Positions 45,593 to 54,886 are shown, counted from the first letter of the stretch. The stretch is DNA of 58,779 nt from Deltaproteobacteria bacterium (GCA_011526585.1 WYBB01000143.1:1-58779), one strand, 5' to 3'. Made by a program: numbers and translations. The notes: generated by a model not told the origin, from the sequence alone.

Positions 45593-46423
45593 GTGATCCG
45601 ACCCATCCGCCATGCCCTCGTCCCCCTCCTCTTCGTCGGCCTCGGAGGCGCACCGGCGCTCGCCGGTGGCTTCGAGCTCAAGGATCCCAAGGGCGACGAC
45701 AAGGGACCCGGCAACTACACCTATCCGACCGACGCGGTTTACACAAAGGGCTCCTTCGATCTGACCAAGGTCAAATTCGAAGACGACGGCGACCACCTCA
45801 AGGTCACGGTCGAGGTCGACGCCAAGATCGAAGACCCCTGGGACTCCAAGGCCTGGGGCGGCAACGGCTTCTCCGTTCAGATGTTCTTCATCTTCATCGA
45901 CACCGACCACAAGGCGGGCAGCGGCCACGAGGACGGCCTCGCCGGCCTCAACGTCAAGTTCGCCGACGAGTCGCGCTGGGAGAAGGCCCTCATCATCTCC
46001 GCCCAGGGCAACACCCGCGCCCAGGCCGAGATCAACGCCAAGGCCGCCGCGGTCAAGAACGACGTCATCCTGCCGACGACCGTGCGCGCGCAGGGCAAGA
46101 AGATCGTCGCGCGCTTCCCCAAGTCCAAGACCGGCGAGATGACCCCGACCTGGGGCGTGCAGGTCCTCGCGCAGTCCAACGAGGGCTTCCCCGACAAGAC
46201 CGACCTCTTGACGCGCAAGGTCAACGAGTACGGCGGCCAGCACCGCTTCGGCGGCGGCAGCGACTACGACTGCGACCCGCACGTGATGGATCTGCTGGCC
46301 GGCAAGGCCGAGGGCAAGGGCGACGAGGCCAAGGCCCAGTTCGAGATGCTCGGAACGTTCAAGTGCGAGGCCGGCGGAGGCGGGCAGCGCGCGGTCCTTC
46401 AGATGGTCTACCCCGGAGGCTGA
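45593..46423 (+). CDS. Exported protein with a glucodextranase C-terminal (PF09985-like) domain
   Basis: GTG 45593 has GGAG 7 bp upstream and starts directly at a signal peptide (LLFVGLGGAPALAGG). The 276-residue mature protein begins FELKDPKGDDKGPGNYTYP and has FDLTKVKFEDDGDHLKVTVEV and VQMFFIFIDTDHKAGSG. This is the pattern of the C-terminal binding module of glucodextranase and of amylase-associated surface proteins. It probably binds alpha-glucan. It opens the rightward starch operon, 3 bp before the outer-membrane barrel gene. Confidence 0.8.
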   Translation: MIRPIRHALVPLLFVGLGGAPALAGGFELKDPKGDDKGPGNYTYPTDAVYTKGSFDLTKVKFEDDGDHLKVTVEVDAKIEDPWDSKAWGGNGFSVQMFFIFIDTDHKAGSGHEDGLAGLNVKFADESRWEKALIISAQGNTRAQAEINAKAAAVKNDVILPTTVRAQGKKIVARFPKSKTGEMTPTWGVQVLAQSNEGFPDKTDLLTRKVNEYGGQHRFGGGSDYDCDPHVMDLLAGKAEGKGDEAKAQFEMLGTFKCEAGGGGQRAVLQMVYPGG

Positions 46424-46426
46424 GTC

Positions 46427-48376
46427 ATGCGAACAGGGTCCCGGTCATCGGCGGTGCGCGTCACCTCCGCCGCAGCGGTTTCGTTCGCCCTGGTGATGAC
46501 GCTCACGTCGCTCGGCGCGGCGCCGGCGCGCGCCCAGAGCCCCGATCCGTTCCAGATCAACGCCAAGATCTATACGAAGTGGCTCTACCGCAACAACGAC
46601 CGCGCCGGCGTGCTCTCGCTCGGCAACCCCTTCTGGCCGGACAACATCACCGGTGACAACGGCGTCGCCTCCGAGCTCGAGCTCAACCTCATCGGCCGCG
46701 TCAGCGAGCACATCCAGGCCGGCGCCCGCATCAAGAGCCGCTTTGGCGGGATCTGGCAGGACTGGTGGGAAAACGGCGACATCGCCTACGACGCCGAGAA
46801 CACCTCCGGCGAGTCGCTCGGCATGAACCGCGCGACCTACATGAAGCTGCGCGGCTACTGGATCCACGCCTCGCTGCCGATCCCGCTGGTCGACTCGGTG
46901 CTGATCGGCGCGAGCGATCTCGGCATGTTCAACGCCTGGACCATCGGCAAGATCCGCTACATCGACCGCGACAACGGCAAGGGCATCTTCGTGCAGGGCA
47001 CGATCGTCGAGGACACGCTCGACTATCACCTCGGCGTCATCGCGCTGCCCAAGCTCTGGGTCGGCCCCAACTGGTCGACCGGCGTCGGCGATCCGCTCGT
47101 GCGCATCCCGTTCTACTCCCAGGACTGGGCCTACGCCGGCAAGTTCGGCATCGACCCGACCGACGGCGTCAAGCTCACCGCCATCGCCAGCGTGACCGTC
47201 GACTCGGAGATCGACCTCGCCGATCCCGACGCGGTCGGCTCCGACAACGCCACCTGCCAGGACGAGCTCGGCAACCCCATCCCCGGCTGCGCACGCGACG
47301 GCGCCGTCGACTGGACCGACCGCTACAGCAACTTCGTCGGCACCCTCGAGGCGCAGATCGACCGTTGGGACTTCGGCGCCTTCAACCTCATCGGCGGCGT
47401 CTCCTACCAGAGCATCAACCCCGAGGTCACCGGCAACGGCGTGCAGCTCAACAACGGCGTCTTCCCGCTGGTCTACGACCCGGACATGTGGGGCTACTTC
47501 GCCAAGGTGCGCGCCGACTTCTACGAGATCGCCGAGAACGTCGAGCTGCAATTCGAATACTTCAATATCGGCGAGCACTTCCAGACGATCTTCGGCGCCC
47601 GCCGCGAGACCGACGTGCTCTTGACCGACGGCTTCCTCGAGGGCGGCCAGATCCCCACGCTCAACTCCGCCAACGAGTTCGTCGACTTCGACGAGCCCTG
47701 GTACGAGACGATCATTGGCTGGCACGGCGGCACCGCCGTGCTCTCGTATCGCAGCGACCTCGAGCTCTCGCTGGAGACGACCTTCCTCACCTACAACACC
47801 AACGCCCAGGAGCGCGACGTCGAGACGAAGTACCCCGACTTCCTGCACACCGACGGCATGACCGACACCGATCTCTACGACTACGCCAACGTCTACGACC
47901 GCGGCCGCGATCCCCGCTCGGTCTATCGCAGGAACCAGGAGCGCATGACCTCGATCAACGTGCTCAAGGGGATCTGGCACACCGGCTGGTGCAACGGCGT
48001 CGACGTCGGCTGGAAGCTCAAGCTCATCTGGGACAAGGACGATCGCTCCGACACCACCGGCGCCGACGACTACCTCGGCCTCATCACCACGATGCGCGCC
48101 TGGGTCTCGATCCCCGCCGCCGACGGGCTCAAGCTGACCTTCGGCGGGCAGTTCGACTGGTGGGACGAGGAGAACCGCCGCGGCACCCTCGAGCAGGGCT
48201 ACGGCGATGACACGACCACCAAGATCCGGCCGTGGTTCGATCTCGCGTACACCTTCGAAGGGTTCGCGCTGCGCTATCGGCTCGAGTACATGTTCAAGGA
48301 CGCGCGCCGCGAGCGCGACACCGATCGCGAGTTCAACGTGATCCGATCGAAGGCCAGCCTGGAGGTGGGGTGGTGA
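46427..48376 (+). CDS. Large outer-membrane barrel, probable maltodextrin porin
   Basis: GGAGG lies 7 bp before the ATG, inside the end of the previous gene. The 649-residue protein has a signal peptide ending in ARAQ and a mature part rich in aromatic amphipathic strands (FQINAKIYTKWLYRNN, LSLETTFLTYNTNA, KLTFGGQFDWWDEE). The final strand is SKASLEVGW, with a terminal aromatic residue as required by BAM. The abundance of Trp/Tyr suits sugar transport. Its place among glucan-binding lipoproteins makes maltodextrin the likely substrate, an inference from context. Confidence 0.75.
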   Translation: MRTGSRSSAVRVTSAAAVSFALVMTLTSLGAAPARAQSPDPFQINAKIYTKWLYRNNDRAGVLSLGNPFWPDNITGDNGVASELELNLIGRVSEHIQAGARIKSRFGGIWQDWWENGDIAYDAENTSGESLGMNRATYMKLRGYWIHASLPIPLVDSVLIGASDLGMFNAWTIGKIRYIDRDNGKGIFVQGTIVEDTLDYHLGVIALPKLWVGPNWSTGVGDPLVRIPFYSQDWAYAGKFGIDPTDGVKLTAIASVTVDSEIDLADPDAVGSDNATCQDELGNPIPGCARDGAVDWTDRYSNFVGTLEAQIDRWDFGAFNLIGGVSYQSINPEVTGNGVQLNNGVFPLVYDPDMWGYFAKVRADFYEIAENVELQFEYFNIGEHFQTIFGARRETDVLLTDGFLEGGQIPTLNSANEFVDFDEPWYETIIGWHGGTAVLSYRSDLELSLETTFLTYNTNAQERDVETKYPDFLHTDGMTDTDLYDYANVYDRGRDPRSVYRRNQERMTSINVLKGIWHTGWCNGVDVGWKLKLIWDKDDRSDTTGADDYLGLITTMRAWVSIPAADGLKLTFGGQFDWWDEENRRGTLEQGYGDDTTTKIRPWFDLAYTFEGFALRYRLEYMFKDARRERDTDREFNVIRSKASLEVGW

Positions 48377-49878
48377 GAGCATTTACCCTGTCGCTGATGA
48401 CCGGAGCGATGCTGACCGCGTGCGGCATCGACCCGCTGATCTGGGGCCACCTCACGAGAAGCGAGTTCGACCCGCCGCCGCCGGCGGGCGTGAACCGCGT
48501 GACCGGCCGGGCGCCCGAGCTCGGCACCGGCGCGGCGGTGGCCTTCTTCGGTCCGGCCGGTGTGGCGCTGGCCGAGCAGGCGACCACGACCGGCGAGGGC
48601 GGGGCGTTCGCGGCGGACTTCCCGGCGACGACCGCGTTCATCAACACCATCGTCACCGCGTCCGGGCCGACGCGCGCCTTCTGGGGGATCGTGCCCGAGG
48701 TGCCCGCCAAGGAGACCGTCCAGGACGAGAGTCTGACGATCGCGATGGGCACCGCCATCGACGGCTCGCCGGTCACCTACATGGACGCGCTCGACGGCGA
48801 CGCGACGACGGCGACGCTCTTGCTGCTCGCACGCCAGAAGCTCGCCACGCCCGAGTCCACGCTGGCGGCGCTCTCGCCCGAGGCGGTGATCGACGCGCTT
48901 GCCGAGATCGACAACCTCATCGGCGACGAGGACCCGCGCGTCATGCCGCTCTACGAGATGGTCGCGCGCATCCTCGCCGACGGCGCGACCCGCCGGCCGG
49001 CGTTCAGGCCCTTCCCCGCGACCGGCGCGAGCTTCCTCGACGCCTCCGCGCTCGCGCCCGCCACCGACTACGACGGCGACGGCACGCCCGACACCGACAG
49101 CGCCGCGTTCGACGACGCGCTCGAGCGCGCGATCGCCGCGCTCGATTTCGACGTCTGCTACGCGCCCGACCGGATCCGCGTCGTCTTGATCGTCGACTTC
49201 CGCGAGGGTGGGGTCGACCAGAACTGCGCGACGATCAACCGCTTCAAGTGGACGACCGATCTGCCCGGCAAGCAGATGTTCATCACCGGCGCGCTGCACG
49301 AGACGACGCCGAACTGCGACACCGACGAGCCGCCGTGCATCGACTCGGCGACCTTCGACGCCGCGAGCCAGCTCATGGGCAACTGGTCTCCCAACATCAC
49401 CCCGATGTACGACGACGCCACCCACGGCGACGCCGTCGCGGGCGACAACCTCTGGACGATCACCTTCGACCTGCCGTGGTTCGACGCCGGCTCACCGACG
49501 GCGCGCTGGGTGCGCATCGGCTACAAGTACACCTGGGGCACCAACGGCGCCCTGTGGACCGGCAGCGAGGAGTGGCCGGGCAACCAGCGCATCCTCGAGC
49601 TGCGCGATCTCACCGGCGACCACATGATCGTTCGCCAGGATCTCTACGGCGACGAGACGACCAACAAGGATCTCTCGAACCTGCGCGCGCCCGCCAAGGG
49701 CGGCTGTGGCACGGTGCTCTGGCAGAGCGAGCTCGACCCGCCGCCCGAGGGCCGGCGCGACAACTGCATCGACGACACGCTCGAGTCCATGATCGACGTC
49801 GATCGCGACTGCACCCTCGAGAGCTGGCCGAGCCTGTTCTCGGTCGGCCCGATCACCGTGCCGTGTGAGGATGAGTAG
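48373..49878 (+). CDS. Lipoprotein with a starch-binding-like C-terminal domain
   Basis: GTG 48373 overlaps the barrel stop (GTGA) and has GGAGG 7 bp upstream. The 501-residue product has a lipobox (GAMLTAC) and a carboxypeptidase-regulatory-like strand domain (NRVTGRAPELGTGAAVAFFG). The C-terminal domain at about 300-420 shares NW(S/T)PN, DAxAGDxxWT, YKYTxG and W(G/T)GSEE-type motifs with the end of the GH57 enzyme. It probably holds starch at the outer membrane next to the porin. No enzyme motif is seen. Confidence 0.75.
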   Translation: MRAFTLSLMTGAMLTACGIDPLIWGHLTRSEFDPPPPAGVNRVTGRAPELGTGAAVAFFGPAGVALAEQATTTGEGGAFAADFPATTAFINTIVTASGPTRAFWGIVPEVPAKETVQDESLTIAMGTAIDGSPVTYMDALDGDATTATLLLLARQKLATPESTLAALSPEAVIDALAEIDNLIGDEDPRVMPLYEMVARILADGATRRPAFRPFPATGASFLDASALAPATDYDGDGTPDTDSAAFDDALERAIAALDFDVCYAPDRIRVVLIVDFREGGVDQNCATINRFKWTTDLPGKQMFITGALHETTPNCDTDEPPCIDSATFDAASQLMGNWSPNITPMYDDATHGDAVAGDNLWTITFDLPWFDAGSPTARWVRIGYKYTWGTNGALWTGSEEWPGNQRILELRDLTGDHMIVRQDLYGDETTNKDLSNLRAPAKGGCGTVLWQSELDPPPEGRRDNCIDDTLESMIDVDRDCTLESWPSLFSVGPITVPCEDE

Positions 49879-50815
49879 CGGTCGGGCTGGCCGGTTCGTG
49901 ATCGCGGGTGTGTGCGCGCTGCTCGGCGCGTGCGCGAGCGGGCGCGGCGAGGTCGTCTTCGACCTGAGCGACCCGGCCGGTGACGTGCGCCTCGAGCACC
50001 CGCGCCACCCGGGCGTGGGGCAGGGCACCTTCGATATCGAGCGGGTCACGCTCAGGCGCGCGGGATCGCGATGGGTGCTCGAGGCGACCTTCGCCGAGCC
50101 GGTGCGCGCGCTCACCGACGTGCGCCTCGGTCAGGACTTCGCCGAGCCGATCTGGCCGCAGACGATCGACGTCTACCTCGACGTCACGCCGGGCCGCGGG
50201 CACGTCGAGGCGCTGCCGGGGCGGGGCGTCAGGGTCTCGGCCGCCGAGGCCTGGGACCGGGCGCTGGTCGTGAGCTCGATCGCCGACCTCGACGCGGACG
50301 ACGTCGTCTTCGCGCAGACGATCGCCGCGCGCGGGCGTACGCTGGTCGCGACCTTCGCCGGCGACGCCGTGCCCGCGGGTGTGCGCGGCGCGCTGGTGCT
50401 GGTCCTGGCGACCTCGCCGTCGGGCGACGGGCGCGTACGACCGGTCGCGCCCGGTGGCGTCTGCCACGTGTGGGACGATCAGCGCTGCACGCTCGCAGGA
50501 GCGGGGCCGCCGATCCTCGACGCGAGCGCGCCGATCGAGGCGTCGCGCCCGGTGGCGCTGAGCTATCGCGAAGGCAGCCGGCCCGATCCGGTGAAGGTGC
50601 CGATCGTCTTCGTGCGCGGCAGGCTCGTCGGCGCGGCGCCGGTCGGCGCGGGCGACGCGGACAAGGGACAGCTGGCGACGCTCTACGATGCGGCCGGCCA
50701 GCCGATCGCCAGCGCGGTGGTGCTCGATCGCGTCGGGGACACCGTGACGCTGGAAGTCGTCGGCGAGGTGGGCGTCGAGGGCGCGCGTGAGGTAGTCTTC
50801 ACCGACGCGCGCTGA
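49871..50815 (+). CDS. Glucodextranase-C-like lipoprotein
   Basis: ATG 49871 overlaps the preceding stop by 8 bp; a GTG at 49865 is the alternative. The 314-residue protein has a lipobox (CALLGAC). A mature domain beginning EVVFDLSDPAGD follows, with FDIERVTLRRAGSRWVLEATF and TIDVYLDVTPGRGHVEALPG. This is the same fold pattern as the protein at 45593. It appears to be a second, lipid-anchored glucan-binding partner. It is followed 22 bp later by the GH13 gene. Confidence 0.75.
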   Translation: MSSGRAGRFVIAGVCALLGACASGRGEVVFDLSDPAGDVRLEHPRHPGVGQGTFDIERVTLRRAGSRWVLEATFAEPVRALTDVRLGQDFAEPIWPQTIDVYLDVTPGRGHVEALPGRGVRVSAAEAWDRALVVSSIADLDADDVVFAQTIAARGRTLVATFAGDAVPAGVRGALVLVLATSPSGDGRVRPVAPGGVCHVWDDQRCTLAGAGPPILDASAPIEASRPVALSYREGSRPDPVKVPIVFVRGRLVGAAPVGAGDADKGQLATLYDAAGQPIASAVVLDRVGDTVTLEVVGEVGVEGAREVVFTDAR

Positions 50816-50837
50816 GCGCGCCAAAGGGAGGCACGGG

Positions 50838-52580
50838 ATGGTGAGCGCGAGCGCCCGGACGATGCTGTCGCTCTTCGTCGTGATCGCGGCGCCCGCGTGC
50901 GGCGGCGATGGCGACGAGGCTCGGCCGGAGACGGAGGACTCGGCCGGGCTCGACACGGCGGACGCGGTCGAGGACGAATCCGTTGCCGATGGCGCCGAAG
51001 ACGCGAGTGACGGCGACGCGGGCGAGGTGAGCCCGCCCGAGCCGTGGTATCGGCGCGCGGTCCTCTACGAGATCTTCGTCAGGAGCTTTCAGGACTCCGA
51101 CGGCGACGGCGTCGGCGACCTGCGCGGGCTCGTCTCGCGGCTGGACTACCTCAACGACGGCGCGCCCGGCGGCGACGACCTCGAGGTCGACGGGATCTGG
51201 CTCATGCCGATCCAGCCGAGCCCGTCGTACCACGGCTACGACGTGACCGACTACGAAGGCGTCGAGCCGGACTACGGCACGCTGGAGGACCTCGAGGCGC
51301 TGGTCGCGGCGTGCGAGGCGCGCGGGATCCGCCTCGTCATGGACTACGTGATGAACCACAGCTCGCGCGAGCACCCGTGGTTCGTGGACGCGAGCGCCGG
51401 ACCCCAGAGCGCGCGCCGCGACTTCTACGTCTGGCGTGAAGACGACCCGGGTTGGACCCAGCCGTTCGGGAGCGATCGCGTCTGGCATCGCCTCGGCGCG
51501 TGGTACTACTACGGGGTCTTCTGGTCGGGCATGCCCGACCTCAACTACCGGACCGAGGCGGTGCGCGAGGCGATGACCGCGACGGCGCGCGGCTGGCTCT
51601 CGCGGGGCTTCGCCGGCTTCCGCCTCGACGCGGCGCGCTACCTCGTCGAGTCGGCCGACGGCGCGCTCTTCGAGCAGCCGGAGACGCACGCCTTCTGGCG
51701 GGAGCTTCGCGCAGCGCTCGGCGACGACGCCTACCTCGTCGGCGAGGTCTGGGCGGACACCGCACAGATCGCCAGCTACTACGGCGACGGCGAGGAGCTG
51801 CACCAGGCCTTCGCCTTCGATCTGATGAGCGGGATCGAGCGCGCCGCCCAGCGCGGCCAGGCGGCGTTCCTGCGGAGCGCGATCGGCGCGCGCCAGACCG
51901 CGTCGAGCCCGCCCTGGTCGTATGCGGCGACGTTCCTGTCGAACCACGATCTCGATCGGCTGGCGTTCCGCTTGAACGATTTGCAGCTCCGTGTGGCGAC
52001 GGCGCTGCTTTTGACCCTGCCCGGCACACCGTACCTCTATTACGGCGACGAGATCGGGCTGCGCTCGTCGCCCGCGCAGGGCGACCAGGCCAAGCGCGGG
52101 CCGATGCCGTGGACCGCCGCGGCGGACGCGCAGCACGGCTTCTCGAGCGCCGCGCCGTGGATCGGCTTCTCGCCGGGCGCCGACGCTCGGAACGTCGCCA
52201 GCGCGAGCGCCGATCCGGCGAGCCTGCTCTCGCTCACGCGCGCGCTCATCCGGCTGCGGCGCGAGCATCCGGCGCTCTCCGGCGACGGCCTCGCGCTGGT
52301 CAGCGCGGCCGAGCCGGAGGTCTTTGCCATGCTGCGCCACGAGGGCGAGTCGCGCCTCCTGGTGGTGGCGAACCTCGACGACGCCGAGGTCGCGGTCGGC
52401 GATCTCGATCTGGGCGCGCTGGCGGATCGGCTGCCGGCCGCGCCGCGTGAGGTCACGCGCGTGTTCTCCGACGGCGGCGCCGATCCGGGCGCGGCGAGCG
52501 TGAATGTCGGTGACTGGTCGGCGTTTCCGACGGCGGGATCGTGGGCGCCCGCCGAGGTGCGCATCTGGCGCTTGGATTGA
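50838..52580 (+). CDS. GH13 alpha-amylase-family lipoprotein (end of the rightward operon)
   Basis: GGGAGG lies 7 bp before the ATG. The 580-residue protein has a leader with Cys in VVIAAPAC, an acidic linker and a GH13 barrel. Region I is VMDYVMNHSS and region II is GFRLDAARYL (Asp264). Region III is VGEVWA (Glu303) and region IV is FLSNHD (Asp371). The C-terminal beta domain ends in VRIWRLD. Its N-terminal barrel is closely similar to the GH13 enzyme of the leftward operon (both YEIFVRSFQDSDGDG), so the pair arose by duplication. It likely digests starch at the envelope. Confidence 0.93.
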   Translation: MVSASARTMLSLFVVIAAPACGGDGDEARPETEDSAGLDTADAVEDESVADGAEDASDGDAGEVSPPEPWYRRAVLYEIFVRSFQDSDGDGVGDLRGLVSRLDYLNDGAPGGDDLEVDGIWLMPIQPSPSYHGYDVTDYEGVEPDYGTLEDLEALVAACEARGIRLVMDYVMNHSSREHPWFVDASAGPQSARRDFYVWREDDPGWTQPFGSDRVWHRLGAWYYYGVFWSGMPDLNYRTEAVREAMTATARGWLSRGFAGFRLDAARYLVESADGALFEQPETHAFWRELRAALGDDAYLVGEVWADTAQIASYYGDGEELHQAFAFDLMSGIERAAQRGQAAFLRSAIGARQTASSPPWSYAATFLSNHDLDRLAFRLNDLQLRVATALLLTLPGTPYLYYGDEIGLRSSPAQGDQAKRGPMPWTAAADAQHGFSSAAPWIGFSPGADARNVASASADPASLLSLTRALIRLRREHPALSGDGLALVSAAEPEVFAMLRHEGESRLLVVANLDDAEVAVGDLDLGALADRLPAAPREVTRVFSDGGADPGAASVNVGDWSAFPTAGSWAPAEVRIWRLD

Positions 52581-52598
52581 CGGCGCGCCCTCGGCGGA

Positions 52599-53840
52599 TC
52601 ACTTGCGCGTCTGCGCGCTCCGCGGCTCGACCTCGACGCGGCGGTTGAGCGCGCGCCCGGCCGATGTGTCGTTGTCGGCGATCGGCTCGGCCTCGCCCTT
52701 GCCGATCGGCGCGAGGCGCGCGGCGTCGATCCCGCGCGCAACCAGCCAGGCGACGACGGCCTTGGCGCGGCGCTCGGACAGGTCCTGGTTGTGCGCGTCG
52801 CTGCCGTCGGAGTCGGTGTGGCCTTCGATCGTCACCGTGGCCGCGGGGAGCGCGGTCAGCGCCTCGAGGAGCTGCTCGAGCGCCGACTTGGCGTCCGCGC
52901 GCAGGACGTCCGAGTCGACGTCGAAGTGGATCCCCCAGAGCGTCGCGGTCTGCCCGTCGCCGAGCGCCTCGGTCACCGGGTTGTCGGGCGGCGGGGCCTT
53001 GCACGGCGCCTCGGCGCCCGCGTCCGGCGCGGCGTAGAACGCGCTCGGCGGCCCCTCGAACTCGACGCCCGCGAGCTGCCCGTCGCTGAGCACGATGGCG
53101 GTGAACGGGGTGTGCTTGCCCTTTTCGTCCTCGGCGATGAGGCGCGCGAGGCCGTCGACGATGGTGCCGCTGATCGTGGTCTGCTTGCCGCCCATGCGCT
53201 GGCACCCCTGGATGTCCTGCCCCTTCTGGGTGAGCTCGATGATGTTGAGTCCGGGCGCGTCGTTGATCCCCTTGCGCCGATAGCGCCACCGCCCGTTGAA
53301 GGCGTCGGCGCGCGCCGCGATCGGATCCTGTCGCCCGTAGCCTTCGAGCTCGCTGAAGTTGTGCGGGTCGTGCGGCGCCTTGGGCGGCGCGTGGCGCTCG
53401 ACGAAGGTGACGCGAACCCAGCGCACCGGCCGCGGCTCGGCGACGGCGAAGCGCTGCGGGTCCGGCTGGCCCTGGACGATCGTCGCCTCGGCCAGGAGCG
53501 AGAAGCCCTCGTCCGCGGAGGTCGCCGAGCCCTCGATGCGCAGCGTGCTCACGTGGCGGCCCTTGTTCGAGCCGAACTCGTCGGGCGGCGGCACCTGGAA
53601 GTGATCGAACGTCGTCGGGCTCGGCAGCTCGATGACGATCGTCAGGGGCAGGGGCTCGCGCTTGGGGATGCCGATCGGGCGCGTGCGCGCGCTGCCGTCG
53701 ATCGCGACGTGCGCGACGCCTTCGGCGGCGACGCTCGCGCGCACGACGACCGCGCCGGCGCCGAAGGTGAGGAAGTTGGTCTCGGTCGCATGGGCGACCG
53801 CGGCCGACAGGGTCATCAGCAAGCACAGGAGGAGGCGCAT
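52599..53840 (-). CDS. OmpA-family protein with a discoidin-like N-terminal domain
   Basis: The 413-residue protein has a signal peptide (LLCLLMTLSAAVAHA). A discoidin/F5-8-type beta-sandwich lies at about 25-165 (FDHFQVPPPDEFGSNKGRHV, then VRWVRVTFVE). A middle beta region with a Cys pair follows. The C-terminal OmpA peptidoglycan-binding domain lies at about 290-405 (IHFDVDSDVLR, TIEGHTDSDGS, LSERRAKAV, NRRVEVEP). The Asp and Arg that bind diaminopimelate are present. It probably links a ligand-binding head to the cell wall. It is convergent with the GH13 gene and divergent from the reductase gene. Confidence 0.88.
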   Translation of the reverse strand: MRLLLCLLMTLSAAVAHATETNFLTFGAGAVVVRASVAAEGVAHVAIDGSARTRPIGIPKREPLPLTIVIELPSPTTFDHFQVPPPDEFGSNKGRHVSTLRIEGSATSADEGFSLLAEATIVQGQPDPQRFAVAEPRPVRWVRVTFVERHAPPKAPHDPHNFSELEGYGRQDPIAARADAFNGRWRYRRKGINDAPGLNIIELTQKGQDIQGCQRMGGKQTTISGTIVDGLARLIAEDEKGKHTPFTAIVLSDGQLAGVEFEGPPSAFYAAPDAGAEAPCKAPPPDNPVTEALGDGQTATLWGIHFDVDSDVLRADAKSALEQLLEALTALPAATVTIEGHTDSDGSDAHNQDLSERRAKAVVAWLVARGIDAARLAPIGKGEAEPIADNDTSAGRALNRRVEVEPRSAQTRK

Positions 53841-53932
53841 GGGCGGAGCTTCGCAGATCCGACCGGCCCATGCCTACCGCCTTTTTGGTCGCGCGTTGCG
53901 CTCCGGGCGCGCCTCCCGTAGGATCCCAGCGC

Positions 53933-54487
53933 ATGGGCCTCCTCACCTTCGGTCTCAACGTGACCCTGGACGGGTGCATCGATCACACCCAGGGGATCGC
54001 GGACGACGAGCTGCACGACCACTGGACGCGGCTCATGGATGAGAGCGGGGCGATGCTCTTCGGGCGCAACACCTACGAGCTGATGGAGGGAGCCTGGCCG
54101 GCGGTGGCCCGCGATGAGCAGGCGCCGCGCGCGATGCGCGAGTGGGCGATGAAGCTCGAGGCCAAGCCGAAGTACGTCGTGTCGCGCTCGCGCAGCGACT
54201 TTCCGTGGCACAACACGATCAAGGTGGAGGGTGATCTGCGCGAGGCGATCACGGCGCTGAAAGCGAAGACCGAGCGGGGCGTGCTCGTCGGGGCGCCCAG
54301 GCTCGCGACCGCGCTGGAGGAGTTGGGGCTCATCGACGAGTACCGCATCGTCGTCCATCCCGTGATCAGCGGCCGCGGGCCGACGTTGTTCTCCGGCCTG
54401 TCGGGCGCGCGCCATCTCGAGCTCCTGTCGACGCAGCGACTCGAGTCCGGCGTGCAGGCGCTCCACCTCCGTCGCAGAGCGGGCTGA
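53933..54487 (+). CDS. RibD C-terminal/dihydrofolate-reductase-fold protein
   Basis: The 184-residue protein has the RibD_C/DHFR-like pattern. It starts LLTFGLNVTLDGCIDH, has AMLFGRNTYELMEGAWP and YVVSRSRSDFPW. It ends with VLVGAPRLATALEELGLID followed by VHPVISGRGPTLF, the NADPH-binding part. These stand-alone reductases have mostly unknown substrates. ATG 53933 is used because similarity begins there. A hairpin follows 3 bp after the stop. Confidence 0.9.
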   Translation: MGLLTFGLNVTLDGCIDHTQGIADDELHDHWTRLMDESGAMLFGRNTYELMEGAWPAVARDEQAPRAMREWAMKLEAKPKYVVSRSRSDFPWHNTIKVEGDLREAITALKAKTERGVLVGAPRLATALEELGLIDEYRIVVHPVISGRGPTLFSGLSGARHLELLSTQRLESGVQALHLRRRAG

Positions 54488-54490
54488 GCA

Positions 54491-54531
54491 GCGCCGTCAC
54501 GCCGCGCGCTCCTGCACGTCGCTGACGGCGC
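54491..54531. terminator. Inverted repeat after the reductase gene
   Basis: GCGCCGTCA (54491-54499) and TGACGGCGC (54523-54531) form a perfect 9-bp stem with a 23-base loop, between the reductase stop and the convergent small ORF. There is no T-run. Confidence 0.4.
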
Positions 54532-54578
54532 GGTGTCGTAGACGTTGGACTTCACGAGCATGCGCCTCCGATGCCGGA

Positions 54579-54782
54579 TCAGTCGCGCCTTCCCGGTTCG
54601 CGGGGCGCGGCGATCCACGGCGCGAGCTCATCGCGCCGCTCCAGCTCGCCGCGCGCCGCCTCGAGGTGGGCGATCAGCGCCGAGGCCACGCGCCAGTGGA
54701 GCGGTCGCCGCACGAGCACGGCGCGGCGCGCTTCGGCCAGGGTGTCGGCAAGGTGCTCGTGAGGGCGGTCGGAGTCGGTCAT
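54579..54782 (-). CDS. Small uncharacterised protein of 67 residues next to a palindromic operator
   Basis: From ATG 54782 the frame encodes MTDSDRPHEHLADTLAEA and then a helical, Arg/Ala/Leu-rich chain (VASALIAHLEAARGELERRD). The third codon positions are strongly GC, as in real genes here. There is no ribosome-binding site. The start codon abuts a 20-bp palindrome, so the transcript may be leaderless. A longer frame upstream to 54944 has no coding character and crosses the palindrome. No family is recognised. Confidence 0.45.
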   Translation of the reverse strand: MTDSDRPHEHLADTLAEARRAVLVRRPLHWRVASALIAHLEAARGELERRDELAPWIAAPREPGRRD

Positions 54783-54801
54783 GCTGAACAAATGTTCAGC
54801 A
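54782..54801. promoter_or_regulatory. TetR-type palindromic operator
   Basis: TGCTGAACA and TGTTCAGCA are perfect 9-bp inverted arms around AA. A TGAACA-NN-TGTTCA core is typical of TetR-family operators. It touches the start of the minus-strand small ORF and lies 86 bp upstream of the exported-protein start at 54887. No TetR gene is adjacent. Confidence 0.6.
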
Positions 54802-54886
54802 CAGGCGGCGACGCGCGGCAAGATCGAAGGCGAGCGCGGTTCGGAGCACGTAGATCTTCCGGCGCGCTCGCGCGTAGACGTCGACC

